Shown piece by piece: positions 1 through 12,023 of a DNA stretch of 64,000 bases. Every line of letters starts with the position of its first letter. Within the stretch, counting starts at the first letter, position 1. Both the position numbers and the translations under genes were made by a program. Origin of the DNA: Flabesymbios commensalis (Eukaryota > Annelida > Polychaeta > Terebellida > Flabelligeridae); NCBI GenBank assembly GCA_964017125.1, contig OZ024903.1, positions 65,556,663 through 65,620,662 on the forward strand, read 5' to 3'. The notes below the pieces were generated by a model. The model saw only the letters and a program-made list of their open reading frames with translations, made no database searches and was not told the origin of the DNA.

Positions 1-1020
1 TTTTAAAATTCCACATGGCCTGTCCATGATTTAATTCAACATCACGTACCTGCCATAGTTAATAAAAAAATTCCCCGAGAGCGATCGGGGACGGTCGCCC
101 CTTACTGTCTGGGAAACATTATCTGAAGTTCCAAACTTCCAACGTAAACAAACGATAAAGACCCAGCCTGAGGACTGATGAAAGTCGAATCAAAGCTGAT
201 CACATGACGTTTTATCTTTCTCGCATCCCCACTCTTACAGAATGGTGCGATGTGACTCGCCGTCGATGTAAGGTATATCTCAGAGTGATAAACAAATTTA
301 TTTATTGTCGTATAAAAGCTTCGACCGTGACCAATCCCAGTAGCCAATGGGATACCATGGGATAATAATAACTAAATCGTTCAAATTCCCTAAAGCTTTT
401 CTCCAAATAGATTGTAGGCCTTAATGAAATGTGTACAATCAATTTGTATTGTTGTATTGAAATCTGTATTGTTAAATGTTAGTTTAGTTTTTTTGTTCTT
501 GGTATATGTTGGCCTGGATATTGCCCGCTTTGTGAATTCGTAGCCTACTCGTGGTGGCCATTTTTGTTGTGTGGCCGTCACTTTGCATTTTTGAGTGAAC
601 ATCTTGAACATTGGTTTCTTGAAAGCAATAGTAATTGATAATTCACATTTGTGGGACATAATTTATTAGTTTTTGGCATAGATTTATGGCATAGGCTATA
701 TATTTATGTTTATATTTTGTGTGAATGTTCACATCAATTGGTAATCTTGCATAAGATGTTCCAGGAAATTGGATTATTTGGCACCAGCAGCCATTTCAAC
801 TTCTAATTTTTCAATAACTTAAGATACTTTTTTATATTTACTTGAGATATAACGTACTGTAAAATAATTCACCAAAGAACAATTTATATTGTCTGGTTTC
901 ATATAAACTTGTGAAATATATGCAGAAAAGCAGATATTAGGTAGCTTTGGGAAGCAAAATATTCCAAAATTATGGCCGTCTCTGTTGTCTGCTGGCCATT
1001 TAGCATTTTTGGACGACCAT
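1..1020. other. No gene recognised
   Basis: This is AT-rich DNA with only short, non-coding-looking open frames. I see no splice-site-bounded exon, transposon end or tandem repeat. The last part (from about 960) begins to resemble the tandem array that follows. Confidence 0.5.
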
Positions 1021-2712
1021 CTTGATTTTTTTGACCTTGAGATAACCTTGCCGTGACCTTGGGATCAGAGATATAGAGAATATCTATGCCTTGGATAACA
1101 CCCCTAGGAAGCCCAACCCAGAATCATGTAACAATGACTTTGTGTTCTTGGGTTGGGCATTAATTATTAGGTGTAATGTAAGTGCTGACGATTGGTCAAA
1201 AACTGATTATCTGCCTGTTTGTTTCATTTCGTCAGACAGGGGTACCATAAGGGTGATTTGATGGGGTATTATCCCTTCCACCCCCGTAATTTTCTATGAT
1301 ATGTTTGATGTATATCTGAACTTTACATGTGTTGTGTATTTGTGTGTGTAGGCCTACCTGTGTTGTGTAGCTGTGTTGAGATTTATGTGGTTTTCAACCA
1401 TCTTACACATGCCAAGTGAATGTAATTGAGAGAAGAAAGTTATTTTTAACCATTTTGAGCTGTTTTGACCTTGATGTGACCTTCAGACGACCTTGTCATG
1501 ACCTCAGAAAAACACCCATATGAAGCCCAACCCCAAAGCATGTCGCCATATGTAGCCCTGCTTGGGTTGTGCTTCAGAATCTCCATGGAATATCTGGCGA
1601 AAAGTCGCAGCACGACATTCTGCCTGTTATTTTGTAGATTTGTATGCTACCAGACAGAGCTGACGTAAGGGTGATTTGATAGGGGTAATACCCCTCCAGC
1701 CCCTATAAAACAACCCCTGTAATCTGTGTTGAGTAGTTCAATGTTGGGCTCTAAGTGGGTTTAACCACCATAGACATCTGAAATGAATAGAATTGGAGGG
1801 AAAACAACAAAAAAAGCTATTTCACCGAATATGATCTAATTTGACCTTGCTGTGACCTTGAGATGACCTTTTCATGACCTTGGGTGGCACCTCTCTGAAG
1901 CCTGACCCCCAAATCATTTCACCATGTGTACTTGGGTTGGGCCTAATCGCTCTGAAAGCCTATCATATCACAATGACTTTGTGGACTTGTGTTGGGATTC
2001 AATAGGGGTAGGCCTACTGGAAGGGCTGACGATTGGTCAAAATTTGATAATCTGCCTTATTTGTTTTATTTTCGCTATGGGTAGACAAGGTACCATATGG
2101 GTTATCTGATGGGGTGGGGTATTACCCCTTCAACCCATGTAGTATTCTGGGATGTGTTTGATGTACCTCTGTGTTGGTGTCTATAGGTGGTTTTCAACCA
2201 TCTTAGACATCCCAAGTGAATATAACTGGGAGAAAAACAAAAAACAGCTATTTTTCAACGACTTTGAGCTGCTTTGACCTTGCTTTGACCTCTAGATGAC
2301 CTTGTCATGACCTTACAAACACCCCTATGACACCCAATTCCAAAGCATGTTGTCATGTGTAGATTTGCTTGGGTTGGGCTCCATCTACTCTAATGGTAGG
2401 AACATATTTGACGATTGGTTGAAAAAGAACAATCTGCCTGTTTTTTTGTCAATTTCTATCACATCAGACAGGGCTGACATAAGGGTGATTTGATGGGGTT
2501 AATACCCTTCCAACCCCTATAAAACCCCTGTAATGTCTTGAAATGTGTTTGGCGTAACTCTGTGTTGGGTTCTAGGTGGGTTTGTACCATCATAGACATC
2601 TTAAGTGGACACAATTGGAGGAAAAACAACAAAAATAAGTTATTTTCATCTATTTTCAGCTGATTTGACCTTGCTGTGACCTTGAGATGACCTTGCCATG
2701 ACCTTTGGGTAG
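1021..2712. repeat. Tandem array of alternating A/B units
   Basis: The motif 'ttgaccttgctgtgacc' recurs at about 1038, 1464, 1841, 2272 and 2665, so spacings alternate between about 426-431 and 377-393 bp. The long units carry 'gattggtcaaa' and 'ggtaccata'; the short units carry 'agggctgac' and 'cccctataaaa'. The array is therefore a dimer of about 810 bp repeated about twice, with units clearly diverged. No coding potential is evident. Confidence 0.75.
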
Positions 2713-2867
2713 CACTCATGTGAAGCCCGACACCAGACCATGTCACTATGTGTACTGGGGTTAGGCTTCATCAGGTGTTATAGAAGTGCTGGCCATTGTT
2801 CAAAATATGTTTTTTTTCTATTTTTAAAACAAAATCCCTTGCCAGTGACACAATGTATATTAGAATA

Positions 2868-3150
2868 TCTCATACCAGAGCGAGGGTTAACAAGATCAGG
2901 TAGGTCATTGAGGAAGACCAAGAAATTGCACCCAAGACTGATCTCTGAGGCACCCCTGAGTCTACAGAAATTACATCCAAACTATATAGCCATCAATCAC
3001 GACCTTTTGGTTTCTATTGTGAAGGAAAGATGAAAGCAATTTATGGATGTTTCCTCATATACCATAATGATCTACTTTGGATATCAGTCTGCGACGAGAA
3101 ACCATGTCGAATACCCTGTAGAAATCCAGGATGGCGATACTCTACAGCAG
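2868..3150 (-). mobile_element. Decayed LINE reverse transcriptase fragment
   Basis: Read on the minus strand, one frame gives a recognisable piece of a non-LTR retrotransposon reverse transcriptase of CR1/L2/Jockey type. It starts with AILDFYRVFDMVS (family pattern LDFSKAFDxV, including the first catalytic Asp), continues through SFLHNRNQKVVIDG, and ends near NDLPDLV. Several in-frame stops interrupt it, and the YADD region and endonuclease are absent. It abuts the end of the tandem array on its left. It is a dead fragment; subfamily assignment is inference. Confidence 0.75.
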
Positions 3151-3769
3151 AGAGAGTTGGTTTTTACTAAAGCAACTTGCCAAAGGTTCTTAACCATGGA
3201 TTACAGGTAAGTCTATAATTAAATTGCTGCTGCTCTCTGATTAAGACCAGATTTATTTATGATATCATATAGTTATCTCATTCTGTGACCAGAGCAATCT
3301 ATCCCTGTCGGTCTCGTGGTGGGGCGCTGGTGACAGCATGAGTTATCTCCCAAATATATCACAGCAACAAAAAAAGTTATGGAGCTTATACATTTTCTTC
3401 CGATGAAATATTACTTGGATCATCTGTAAAAGAATATATATGGATCTTGTGAATAGGCTTATATATGATATGATTCTTATGTTTTCAGGTAGAAATAAAC
3501 CATGTTTGTGCAGAATGGCTTATTCTCATTATGACATTGATCATGAAACTCCTTTAGTGTTGTCTAGGCGGGAAAAACTATTATCATGATTATGTTGGCC
3601 ACTTCCTGTTTGGTTGTATTTTGTAAACAAACAACATGGACTGGTAGGGTATGCATACTTGCACTGCATGTGACGAAGGCCTAAAGGTTCATTTAGATCT
3701 CAAGAGTAAAAAAGTGAAATAAAAACATTCTGATTCAGTGGTTATATACTATTTCTGAAAGTGCCGGTA
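3151..3769. other. No gene recognised
   Basis: Unique-looking AT-rich sequence between the LINE fragment and the first copy of the composite repeat. No exon or repeat boundary could be supported. Confidence 0.4.
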
Positions 3770-3862
3770 TTTCTGGCCTGTAAAGGGTTTATTTTGTGCC
3801 ACCGGGGCTGAGCGATAATAGAAAGTATTTATTATGCCCATGGGCGATAATATGTGAAACTG

Positions 3863-4058
3863 CCATTTTTTCCACGAACTATCAGAGACTGGAATTCACT
3901 CCCAAGCAACATCAGGGAGGAAACTAAATTAGACTCTTTCAAGATAAATTTAAATTCCGGATCAGCCAGGCTCTAGGTCTAGCCTGCACACCTCTCTACC
4001 ACAGCGTGATCAGGTGATACCCAAATGGGGTTTTTGCTGTGTAACATATACAGATACA
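3863..4058 (+). mobile_element. 5'-truncated LINE 3' end with target duplication
   Basis: The plus strand encodes PRTIRDWNSLPSNIREE followed by LDSFKINL and a stop at 3974-3976, the characteristic C-terminus of CR1/L2/Jockey-type reverse transcriptase ORFs. A short 3' UTR ending in 'atacagatacag' follows. GAAACTG flanks it on both sides (3856-3862 and 4059-4065). The second copy of the host repeat (near 10090) has GAAACTG only once and lacks the insert, so it preserves the empty site. Confidence 0.8.
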
Positions 4059-4144
4059 GAAACTGTAATCTGACATCAGAGGGAGAGTGTTGAGGCTGAG
4101 CCCCGGGCTGAACGCTTCTATGTGGGGATGATCCTCCACACATA

Positions 4145-4496
4145 TAGTCTGTCCGACGGTGGAGGATAATTTCCTAAACAAATATTGTATAGTTCAAAAG
4201 TTAGACCATTTGACATGTAGTAAATGTCTATTTATGACGCTTCTCTAATCGCTAAATAGCATGTATAAACCCATTAACTTACATTCCGGTTTATTCTCAG
4301 ATTTGTGTTACATGCCAAATGGTCTAACTTTTGAAATGCTTAATGGAATTTTGCGAAATTTTCAGGGTTGTTGCCAAATGACTAGATGATAATCATAATG
4401 GTTACAAAATTTCATGACAATCGCTTGAGAATTGACTGACTGGATACCGAAAAGCTAACTTTCATTTTGAACCATCCTCCACCGTCGGACAGACTA
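4145..4496. mobile_element. MITE with TAGTCTGTCCGACGG termini, copy 1
   Basis: TAGTCTGTCCGACGGTGGAG at the left is matched by its inverse at the right, and TA is present on both sides (4143-4144, 4497-4498). This fits a Tc1/mariner-like non-autonomous element. An inner inverted pair built on 'agaccattt' / 'aaatggtct' adds subterminal symmetry. There is no ORF. It lies inside the larger composite repeat in both copies. Confidence 0.75.
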
Positions 4497-5733
4497 TAAA
4501 TGTCGTTCAACCTCAAGAGTCAGGTGAACACTGGGTCATTCCATATCAAATCACCCAATTTCCAATGAGGTCCCATACCTGCCAACCCTACCGATTCAGG
4601 CGGTAGGCTACCGATTTCATGGCCTATCCACAGCCTACCGATTTTATAAGCCTATTCTACCGCATTTCAAATTATCAGCTCATAAAAATAGAAACATCTG
4701 TAAGTGGAAATCTACCCCGAGATCTAACCCAGCTACTATCTGATACTGCCATCAACCAACTGTTAAAATAAATGGCAAAACTGTGGCAGAAAATGGCACA
4801 TAGAATCCAGAAAATGGCACATGTATTTAAAAAAATATGGGGGGGCATGCCCTCGGACCCCACTAGCAGGCCAGGCACGCCTTCTGCGTACCCGGGGGCC
4901 GCATTTTGCCGCCCAGGTGAAAACCTACCGATTTTTATTATCAAAAGTTTGGCAAGTATGAGGTCCACGCACTTGGCCCGATCTCAGATTTTAATAATTT
5001 TTTACCAATTGTGTCTCAATATTTTAGATGAACAAATCCAAAATTTTAGCATTCTCAAACAAATAGTTTTTAAGATATGGCCTTTTTAGTGAGGGTGGGG
5101 TTAGTCGCTTTCGGCTCCAAAATTGCGTCCTTCCTATTTTGGTCCATTTTGAGTGTACTATTTTAAATACTGGAGAAGTATTAATAGTTCTGAAATTTTT
5201 TGTGCCTATTAACAATCTTACAGACACCTGATCCCAGAGAAAACTTCAATGACAAGTATCACAGTAAAGCATCTGTGAGTGTTCAAATATCAGAAAAAAT
5301 GCAAGCTGTCATCATGGTTTTGACCCCATAAAATTACACTTGTAATAGTCTGTGGACTCCAAAATTTGTTGTACTTTCTGTCTGTCACAATAACCCCAAA
5401 AAAGTACAATAACCTCGTCATTATACCAATTACTTGTGAATTGATGGGCAGGTGAAAGTGCAAAAAAAGAAAACAAACACTTTTTGAATTTACCAAAAAC
5501 CCATGTGGGCATTTAATAAAAGTTTTGAAATTCAAGTCATATAAAGCCAATGGTATGTAGATGATGGTCTCAAAATATGGAAATCTGTTTGCAATTCCTT
5601 CATGGTTTAAATTGAAGTGTAAATAAGCCAATTTTAGCAGTCGCGAGTGTTTTATTCAAGGGATGATTAGTACATTTACACCAGCTTTGGATGTGTTCTT
5701 TGTCTAGCTTATCCAGGTAGTTAAATACTGCCT

Positions 5734-6715
5734 GGTGATCTCGCCCGGTTATCTTGGACGCTTAAAGACGTTATTACCGCGGTGATATTAGCCCGTTGTA
5801 GGGCCTATTCAGACATAGATCTATATAATATAATAGAAATATGTAGGCCTAAATTTTCAATGACATTGCTCCAATCTGTTCCCCATATCTGCGGACCGTA
5901 CAGTAATAATAGGCAGTACAATTTTATGGAAGACAGGCCTATGTAGATCTATAATTATTAGGCCTATAAAAGTAATTATTTAAATGGAAAATTTAATATC
6001 ACGACACGGCTGATTTATATACGCTAGTCTACAACCCCAAATGTAGGTATATCTCACAGTTGTTTTATCTACGATATAAAGAAGCAAATTCAATAGTCGA
6101 TTGATCGTGAAATTGTACACTATTTTTACACGATTTGTATAATACATTGTGTTATAAAGAAGCAAATTCACCAATTCATGGAATATTCATTCTTGTATAT
6201 TTAGCGCAAAATACGCTGAACATTTTTTCCAGAAAATAAATTATTTATATGTATTGTTATTGTATTACCTGTTTTACGATGAATTGGCTACTTTCTGGTT
6301 ACGAGACGGCTGGGTGAGAGGGCATAATAGTGAATGAGGATTATTTTGGACATTATAGGTAGGCCTACATTTGGAAGACTTTGGGATGTAAAGGTTAATA
6401 GCCTCACGGGCCGTGCGGAAGCATGCTGTATCGGCGGTGGTTATTTTTAAGCCGGGAATAGTTACTGCTGGTCAGGCACAGGTCACCGTCACAGGTTGAT
6501 TGACAGCAGTTGTGATACACTGATTGGTCAACCGTAATAGGCCTACTGATGATTACAGCTCACGCCCACTTTCGCCCTAGAAACGTTATTTCGCGAGAGG
6601 TGGCATCCCGTTTACTAATCGCTATGACGTAACGCCTTAAGTGAACTTAATATATTTTATATAATTTCTATTCTAGAACATGCGCTAAAAGTGATGCATT
6701 TGACTAAAGTACTAT
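5734..6715. other. No gene recognised
   Basis: AT-rich sequence. It contains a short direct repeat of 'ataaagaagcaaattca' at about 6076 and 6152 and several 'aggcctac' motifs. No coding exon seen. Confidence 0.4.
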
Positions 6716-8149
6716 TAGAGTAGACCGGGGGAAAACGGCGCATGTAAGCAGATACTCTTACATTCTTAAATATGTGCACGCTCTCTAGCAGAACTTATAT
6801 TTCTTAGGAAAACTTGTATCTGTCCTACATCTTTTAGCAAAATTATTTTTTGGGTATACACTTTTTGGAACAAGTTATAGCAATGTTATATTATCAATAT
6901 ACTGCGCCATCTTACCCCGCCAATTTGGGGTAAGATGAAGTTATGTCAGGGGTAAGATGATCAACTGCTATAAATTAGACCCTGAATTAACCAATTTTAT
7001 ATTAAACGCATTTGCAATGCAATTTGAATGTTCCAGCAAGTTTCTTGTATTGAAAATATCGTTTTTAATTTATATTGCCATAATATTTGCGTTTTTGTCC
7101 TCTTATTGTTTAACGTTGGTCCATCGTCTACTACGTTGAACCAACATTGATTCAACGTCTTGTGTCTGCTGGGGGGGGGGGGGGAGGGGTCAACTCAACA
7201 TTACGAGTTATAATGTTGATGTGCAATCATGCCCAATTTTTTGCAAATGGGACGGTGTAATAATTCTAATTAATTTATTGGCACCAGATCCAAAGGGCAA
7301 ATCCGTCTACCCTCCCCCCTAGCAATAGTGTTCAAAATTATCCGGTATCACAAAAAAATGTAAAAATAAAATGTCTATTAAATAGATGTTATACCTTTCG
7401 TTTTCCCTAAGTAATTTACTCATGCTACTAATTACACAATTTACATACCTTTGTATCAGTTATTCTGCAACATAGATTTAAAAAATATTATATTCAAGTG
7501 TGAGTCATCTTCCCCATCTTGTTTGGGGTAAGATGACGCATTATTAATCAAGATTGTAGATATAAATTACATCCTAGAAAGTCTCATAGACTTCGAGAGC
7601 GTATCATTGCTGTTATACCATTAGAGGAGCGCGCAGCGCGAGGGCTGACGCGAGATTATGCACTAGTTCTGGTATAAACCTTATAGTGCCTCTCTCTTTT
7701 CACCTGGTGAGGTAGGTGATTGTACAAGCATTGGCAAGAAGTCCAGGAGACAAGGAACCAGGGCAGAGGCGACCCGCCACCAGAGTAAGGGCAAGGACTG
7801 ACCCTTTGAGATGTGCTCTGCTTTCTGAGCAGTGTGCTGTTATACCATGGACCAATACTCCCAATTTATATCACTGTATTCTGTATGGTGTATGTTGTGA
7901 ATTGGTCACAGCTTTAGCAATAAGTCAAGAATTATCACTTGAAAAATATAATAAATTTGTTTCCGCAACATCACCCTCTCACACACCTTTCAAAGTTGGA
8001 ATTAAAATGTTTTCATTTTATTCCAAACAAATTGTGTCATAATATGCTGTGTCGAAAAATCGTATTAAGTAGTTATGATGACCTCACCAGGTGGGGTTAT
8101 AGCTGGGAGTCATCTTCCCCAGTGCGTCATCTTACCCCGGTCTACCCTA
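6716..8149. mobile_element. DNA element with AGACCGGGG-type terminal inverted repeats
   Basis: The left end 'gagtagaccgggg' is matched by 'ccccggtctaccc' at the right end. The phrase 'ggggtaagatga' and its inverse 'catcttacccc' recur inside (6908-6937, about 7505-7540, 8110-8138), including a perfect 11-bp hairpin at 6908-6937. A weak 108-codon frame (7716-8042) has no recognisable transposase motif. A half-hairpin of another family is nested at 7110-7173. Likely a non-autonomous or decayed DNA transposon; family unknown. Confidence 0.55.
7110..7173. mobile_element. Half copy of CAGCAAACAC hairpin MITE
   Basis: 'acgttggtcca', 'cgttgaaccaacattg' and the terminal 'gtgtctgctggg' match the right arm of the hairpin family seen at 28488 and 44369. 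Only one arm is present. A G-run of about 14 bases directly follows. Confidence 0.6.
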
Positions 8150-9324
8150 TAGAAATATATAGGCCCTATATTTGTATATTGTTCAAAATGATAAAATGGT
8201 TATAATTTACAATTTGTTAAATACTGTAAGGACTAAATAATTTAAAGATGGTCTAAAGATGAGACATATTATAGGCCTAGCTATACTCATAATAGTATTA
8301 CGTGATGCATGCGAATAAAATATGAAATATTAGGACCCTTTAATGTAATCTCCGGGTAACTGTTTTTATATAGTCAAATTTAATTCAGCTGAATATCTCC
8401 CCACCAAAATGAACGTGTTACTATTGCTATATCGCAAAGGACGCATTTATAGCGCATCCAGTTAATAAACAGGCTATGATTTTCTTTAAATGTGTGTAAT
8501 TTCCAGCAGCAATAAAGCACTGTTAAAAATATAAATACGGTATTGTTATTTCCAAAATGGAGAAAATCTTTTAGATATTAATAATAAAGTATTGTATCCC
8601 TGATATTATATTATTCATAGGATAACTACCAAGCCTGTAGGCCTGTAAAGGTTTAAACCGCTCCAATAATCCATCCATGGCTAGATGTTTAGGCCTACTA
8701 GAGTTTGATCGGTGTAAAAAGGTTAACGTGGCCAAGCGAACGGACAATATTGTTACAATGACGGCCCGGCGTCTGTAATGCTGGGCCACAATTTAAACAT
8801 CATCTAGCCACTGCTTTCATTTCACTGGCGGCGCCGAAGATGGCGTAACTGCCTGTCAATGGTCGATAAGAGATTAAGTTCATATAAGATTATGTTTATT
8901 TTAAATAATTAGGAAAGGAATAAAACGGCGATAAATTATTCAAGGATTAACCAGCTTTAATGAAAGGGCTCTAATAATCTTGCCGCCATGTAGTATTTAA
9001 CAGTGTACTACACGTTAAGAAACATGATGTGCTTCACAAAATTATCGCGATCATAACACCTTGCAATACAATACAAACGAGAACGCTGATCGATAGTTAA
9101 AGCGCTAACAGCAATACAATTGTAACTCTGAAATGTGTTATATCCTCACAACAAGTTGAAATGTTTCTCCATGCTATAATCATGAACAAGCATAACATTG
9201 CACAATGTGAGTTGTGAAGAAGGGGCATTCATCAAACGATCGGCGTGTCATCACCTCTGGCCACCTATTTTATTACGTGATTTAAAAACAACCATAACAT
9301 TTTTTTCAGTTGAACCTGCGGAAT
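8150..9324. other. No gene recognised
   Basis: AT-rich sequence. A short CpG-richer patch near 8820-8850 ('ggcggcgccgaagatggcg') stands out but is not tied to an exon. No coding exon supported. Confidence 0.4.
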
Positions 9325-9610
9325 TAAGTTAATTTTATTTAATAGCCACAATTACTGAGATCAATCATGCACATCATATTCGTGCTATAATATTTTATAA
9401 CACGATATAAAAAACATTATATTCGTGTTATAATACTTCATTACACACGATTTTACAAACACGATTTGAATAAACATATTATTTTGTTAAACACGCTACA
9501 TTAAGTTCATTTATTGAAGTATACACATTGCTGAGATCGAATCGCGCACGCCATATTCGTTTTATATTATTCTATCACACGATTCGTGTTATAATATTTG
9601 AATTGAATTT
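9325..9610. repeat. Imperfect direct repeat rich in 'cgtgttataat'
   Basis: Segments beginning near 9325 and 9502 resemble each other ('gctgagatcgaatc' / 'actgagatcaatca', then 'tattcgt..tat'), about 177 bp apart. 'attcgtgttataatatt' and 'ataacacgat' also give local inverted symmetry. No gene is seen from here to 9880. Confidence 0.45.
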
Positions 9611-9889
9611 ATGCTCAAATACGAAATGAGATACTGTTGTTTTAAAAGGGTGCCGTTATGTGTTATGCAATACAACTCAAAATAATTATTAAGTATTAAC
9701 CTCTTGAGTGCTAGGCCTATTGTGCACCGCCACATAAGGCCAACACAGGGAATTTTAGGGGAGCAATCTTCCATGTGAATTATCTTTGCCCACAGTTGAT
9801 GGGCCCACACCCGGCTACGCACATGCAGCGGTGCTTGTGGGGCTTGTGAAGTTGTGGCATGCTCACATCGGGGACAGGACACGGGCCAA

Positions 9890-9998
9890 GATCACCGGGC
9901 GAGATCACCTCGGACGGGCCGAGATCACCGGGCGAGATCACCTCGGACGGGCTGAGATCACCGGGCGAGATCACTTCGGACGGTCCGAGATCACCGCA
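9890..9998 (+). repeat. 33-bp GC-rich minisatellite
   Basis: Units start 'gatcaccgggcgagatcacc' at 9890, 9923, 9956 and 9989, an exact 33-bp period with few changes. It directly precedes copy 2 of the composite repeat. The inverse of its core is found at the right flank of copy 1 (5734-5748). Confidence 0.85.
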
Positions 9999-10002
9999 CA
10001 CC

Positions 10003-11754
10003 TTTCTGGCCTGTAAAGAGTTTATTTTGTGCCACCGGGGCTGGCCGATAATAGAAAGTATTTAATATGCCCATGGGCGATAATATGTGAAACTGTAATC
10101 TGACATCAGAGGGAGAGTGTTGAGGCTGAGCCCCGGGCTGAACGCTTCTATGTGGGGATGATCCTCCACACATATAGTCTGTCCGACGGTGGAGGATAAT
10201 TTCCTAAACAAATATTGTATAGTTCAAAAGTTAGACCATTTGACATGTAGTAAATGTATATTTATGATGCTCCTCTAATAACATGTATAAACCCATTAAC
10301 TTCCATTCCGGTTTATTCTCAGATTTGTGTTACATGCCAAATGGTCTAACTTTTGAAATGCTTAATGGAATTTCGCGAAATTTTCAGGGTTGTTGCCAAA
10401 TGACTAGATGATAATCATAATGGTTACAAAATTTCATGACAATCGCTTGAGAATTGACTGACTGGATACTGAAAAGCTAACTTTCATTTTGGACCATCCT
10501 CCACCGTCGGACAGACTATAAATGTCGCTCAGCCTCAGGAGTCAGGTGAACACTGGGTCATTCCATATCAAATCACCCAATTTCCAATGAGGTCCCATAC
10601 CTGCCAACCCTACCTATTCAGGCGGTAGGCTACCGATTTCATGGCCTATCCACCCCCTACCGATTTTATAAGCCTATTCTACCGCATTTTAAATTATCAG
10701 CTCATAAAAATAGAAACATCTGTAAGTGTAAATCTACCCCGAGATCTAACCTAGCTACTATCTGATACTGCCATCAACCACCTGTTAAAATAAATGGCGA
10801 AACTGTGGCAGAAAATGGCACATAGAATCCAGGAAATGGCACATGTATTTAAAAAAAAATATGGGGGGGGCATGCCCCCGGACCCCACTAGCAGGCCAGG
10901 CACGCCTTCTGCGTACCTGGGGGCCGCATCTTGCCGCCCAGGTGAAAACCTACCGATTTTTATTATCAAAAGGTTGGCAAGTATGAGGTCCACGCACTTG
11001 GCCCGATCTCAGATTTTAATAATTTTTCACCAATTGTGTCTCAATATTTTAGATGAACAAATCCAAAATTTTAGCATTCTCAAACAAATAATTTTTAAGA
11101 TATGGCCTTTTTAGTGAGGGTGGGGTTAGTCGCTTTTGGCTCCAAAATTGCGTCCTTCCTATTTTGATCCATTTTGAGTGTACTATTTACTGGAGAAGTA
11201 TTAATAGTTCTGAAATTTTTTGTGGCTATTAACAATCTTACAGACACCTGATCCCAGAGAAAACTTCAATGACAAGTATCACAGTAAAGCATCTGTGAGT
11301 GTTCAAATATCAGAAAAAATGCAAGCTGTCATCATGAGCGCCTAGGTTTGGACCCCATAAAATTACACTTGCAATAGTCTGAGGACTTGTTCTACTTTCT
11401 GTCTGTCACAATAACCCCAAAAAAGTACAATAACCTCGTCATTATACCAATTACTTGTGAATTGATGGGCAGGTGAAAGTGCAAAAAAAGAAAACAAACA
11501 CTTTTTGAATTTACCAAAAACCAATGTGGGCATTTAATAAAAGTTTTGAAATTCAAGTCAAATAAAGCCAATGGTATGTAGATGATGGTCTCAAAATATG
11601 GAAATCTGTTTGCAATTCCTTCATGGTTTAAATTGAAGTGTAAATAAGCCCATTTTAGCAGTCGGGAGTGTTTTATTCAAGGGATGATTAGTACATATAC
11701 ACCAGCTTTGGATGTGTTCTTTGTCTAGCTTATCCAGGTAGTTAAATACTGCCT
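10003..11754 (+). repeat. Composite dispersed repeat, copy 2
   Basis: Near-identical to 3770-5733 over its whole length, but without the LINE tail insertion and with small indels. Direct orientation; start points about 6.2 kb apart. The MITE inside is at 10175-10518. The open frames in the 'gggggcatgcccccggacc' region are not conserved as protein beyond the DNA identity. Confidence 0.8.
10175..10518. mobile_element. MITE with TAGTCTGTCCGACGG termini, copy 2
   Basis: Same termini and TA flanks as 4145-4496, 8 bp shorter because of a small internal deletion near 10270. It shares the position inside the composite repeat, so it was inserted before that repeat was duplicated. Confidence 0.75.
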
Positions 11755-12023
11755 TTCATTTGAAGTGCTTGGATCACTGACAACACACAATATATTCATT
11801 AGTGGCACCCATCTCGTGCAGGCCACCAAAACACCTTGCAGGACCATGCGGGTGCATGAATATCACCTGAATATTATCTTTCACAAATGACTGGTCACTA
11901 TTAGTCGTGTTACATTGGCACTAAAAATTTGCCATCCAACTTTATTTTGGTTTGTTAAATAATGTATATCTAGTTCTATTTTCCACATGGGTTTACATGG
12001 CGTATCAATGCTGATAGTATTAT
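11755..12023. other. No gene recognised
   Basis: Short AT-rich linker; nothing recognisable. Confidence 0.35.

Larger units (their letters stand above)
3770..5733 (+). repeat. Composite dispersed repeat, copy 1
   Basis: This stretch is nearly identical to 10003-11754. Both begin at 'tttctggcctgtaaag' and end at 'gttaaatactgcct'. It contains a TA-flanked MITE (4145-4496), a GC-rich block around 4840-4915 with open frames that look spurious, and copies of the phrase 'taccgattt'. Copy 1 is longer mainly because a LINE tail was inserted at 3863-4058. The right flank starts 'ggtgatctcgcccgg', the reverse complement of the tandem motif to the left of copy 2. Confidence 0.8.

Noticed and set aside
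4772-5089. 105-codon frame repeated at 10794-11114
   Set aside because: Conserved only because the two composite repeats are near-identical DNA; frames on both strands are open and no domain is visible.
7716-8042. 108-codon frame inside the TIR element as a transposase
   Set aside because: No DDE/DDD-type motif or recognisable DNA-binding region; composition looks random.
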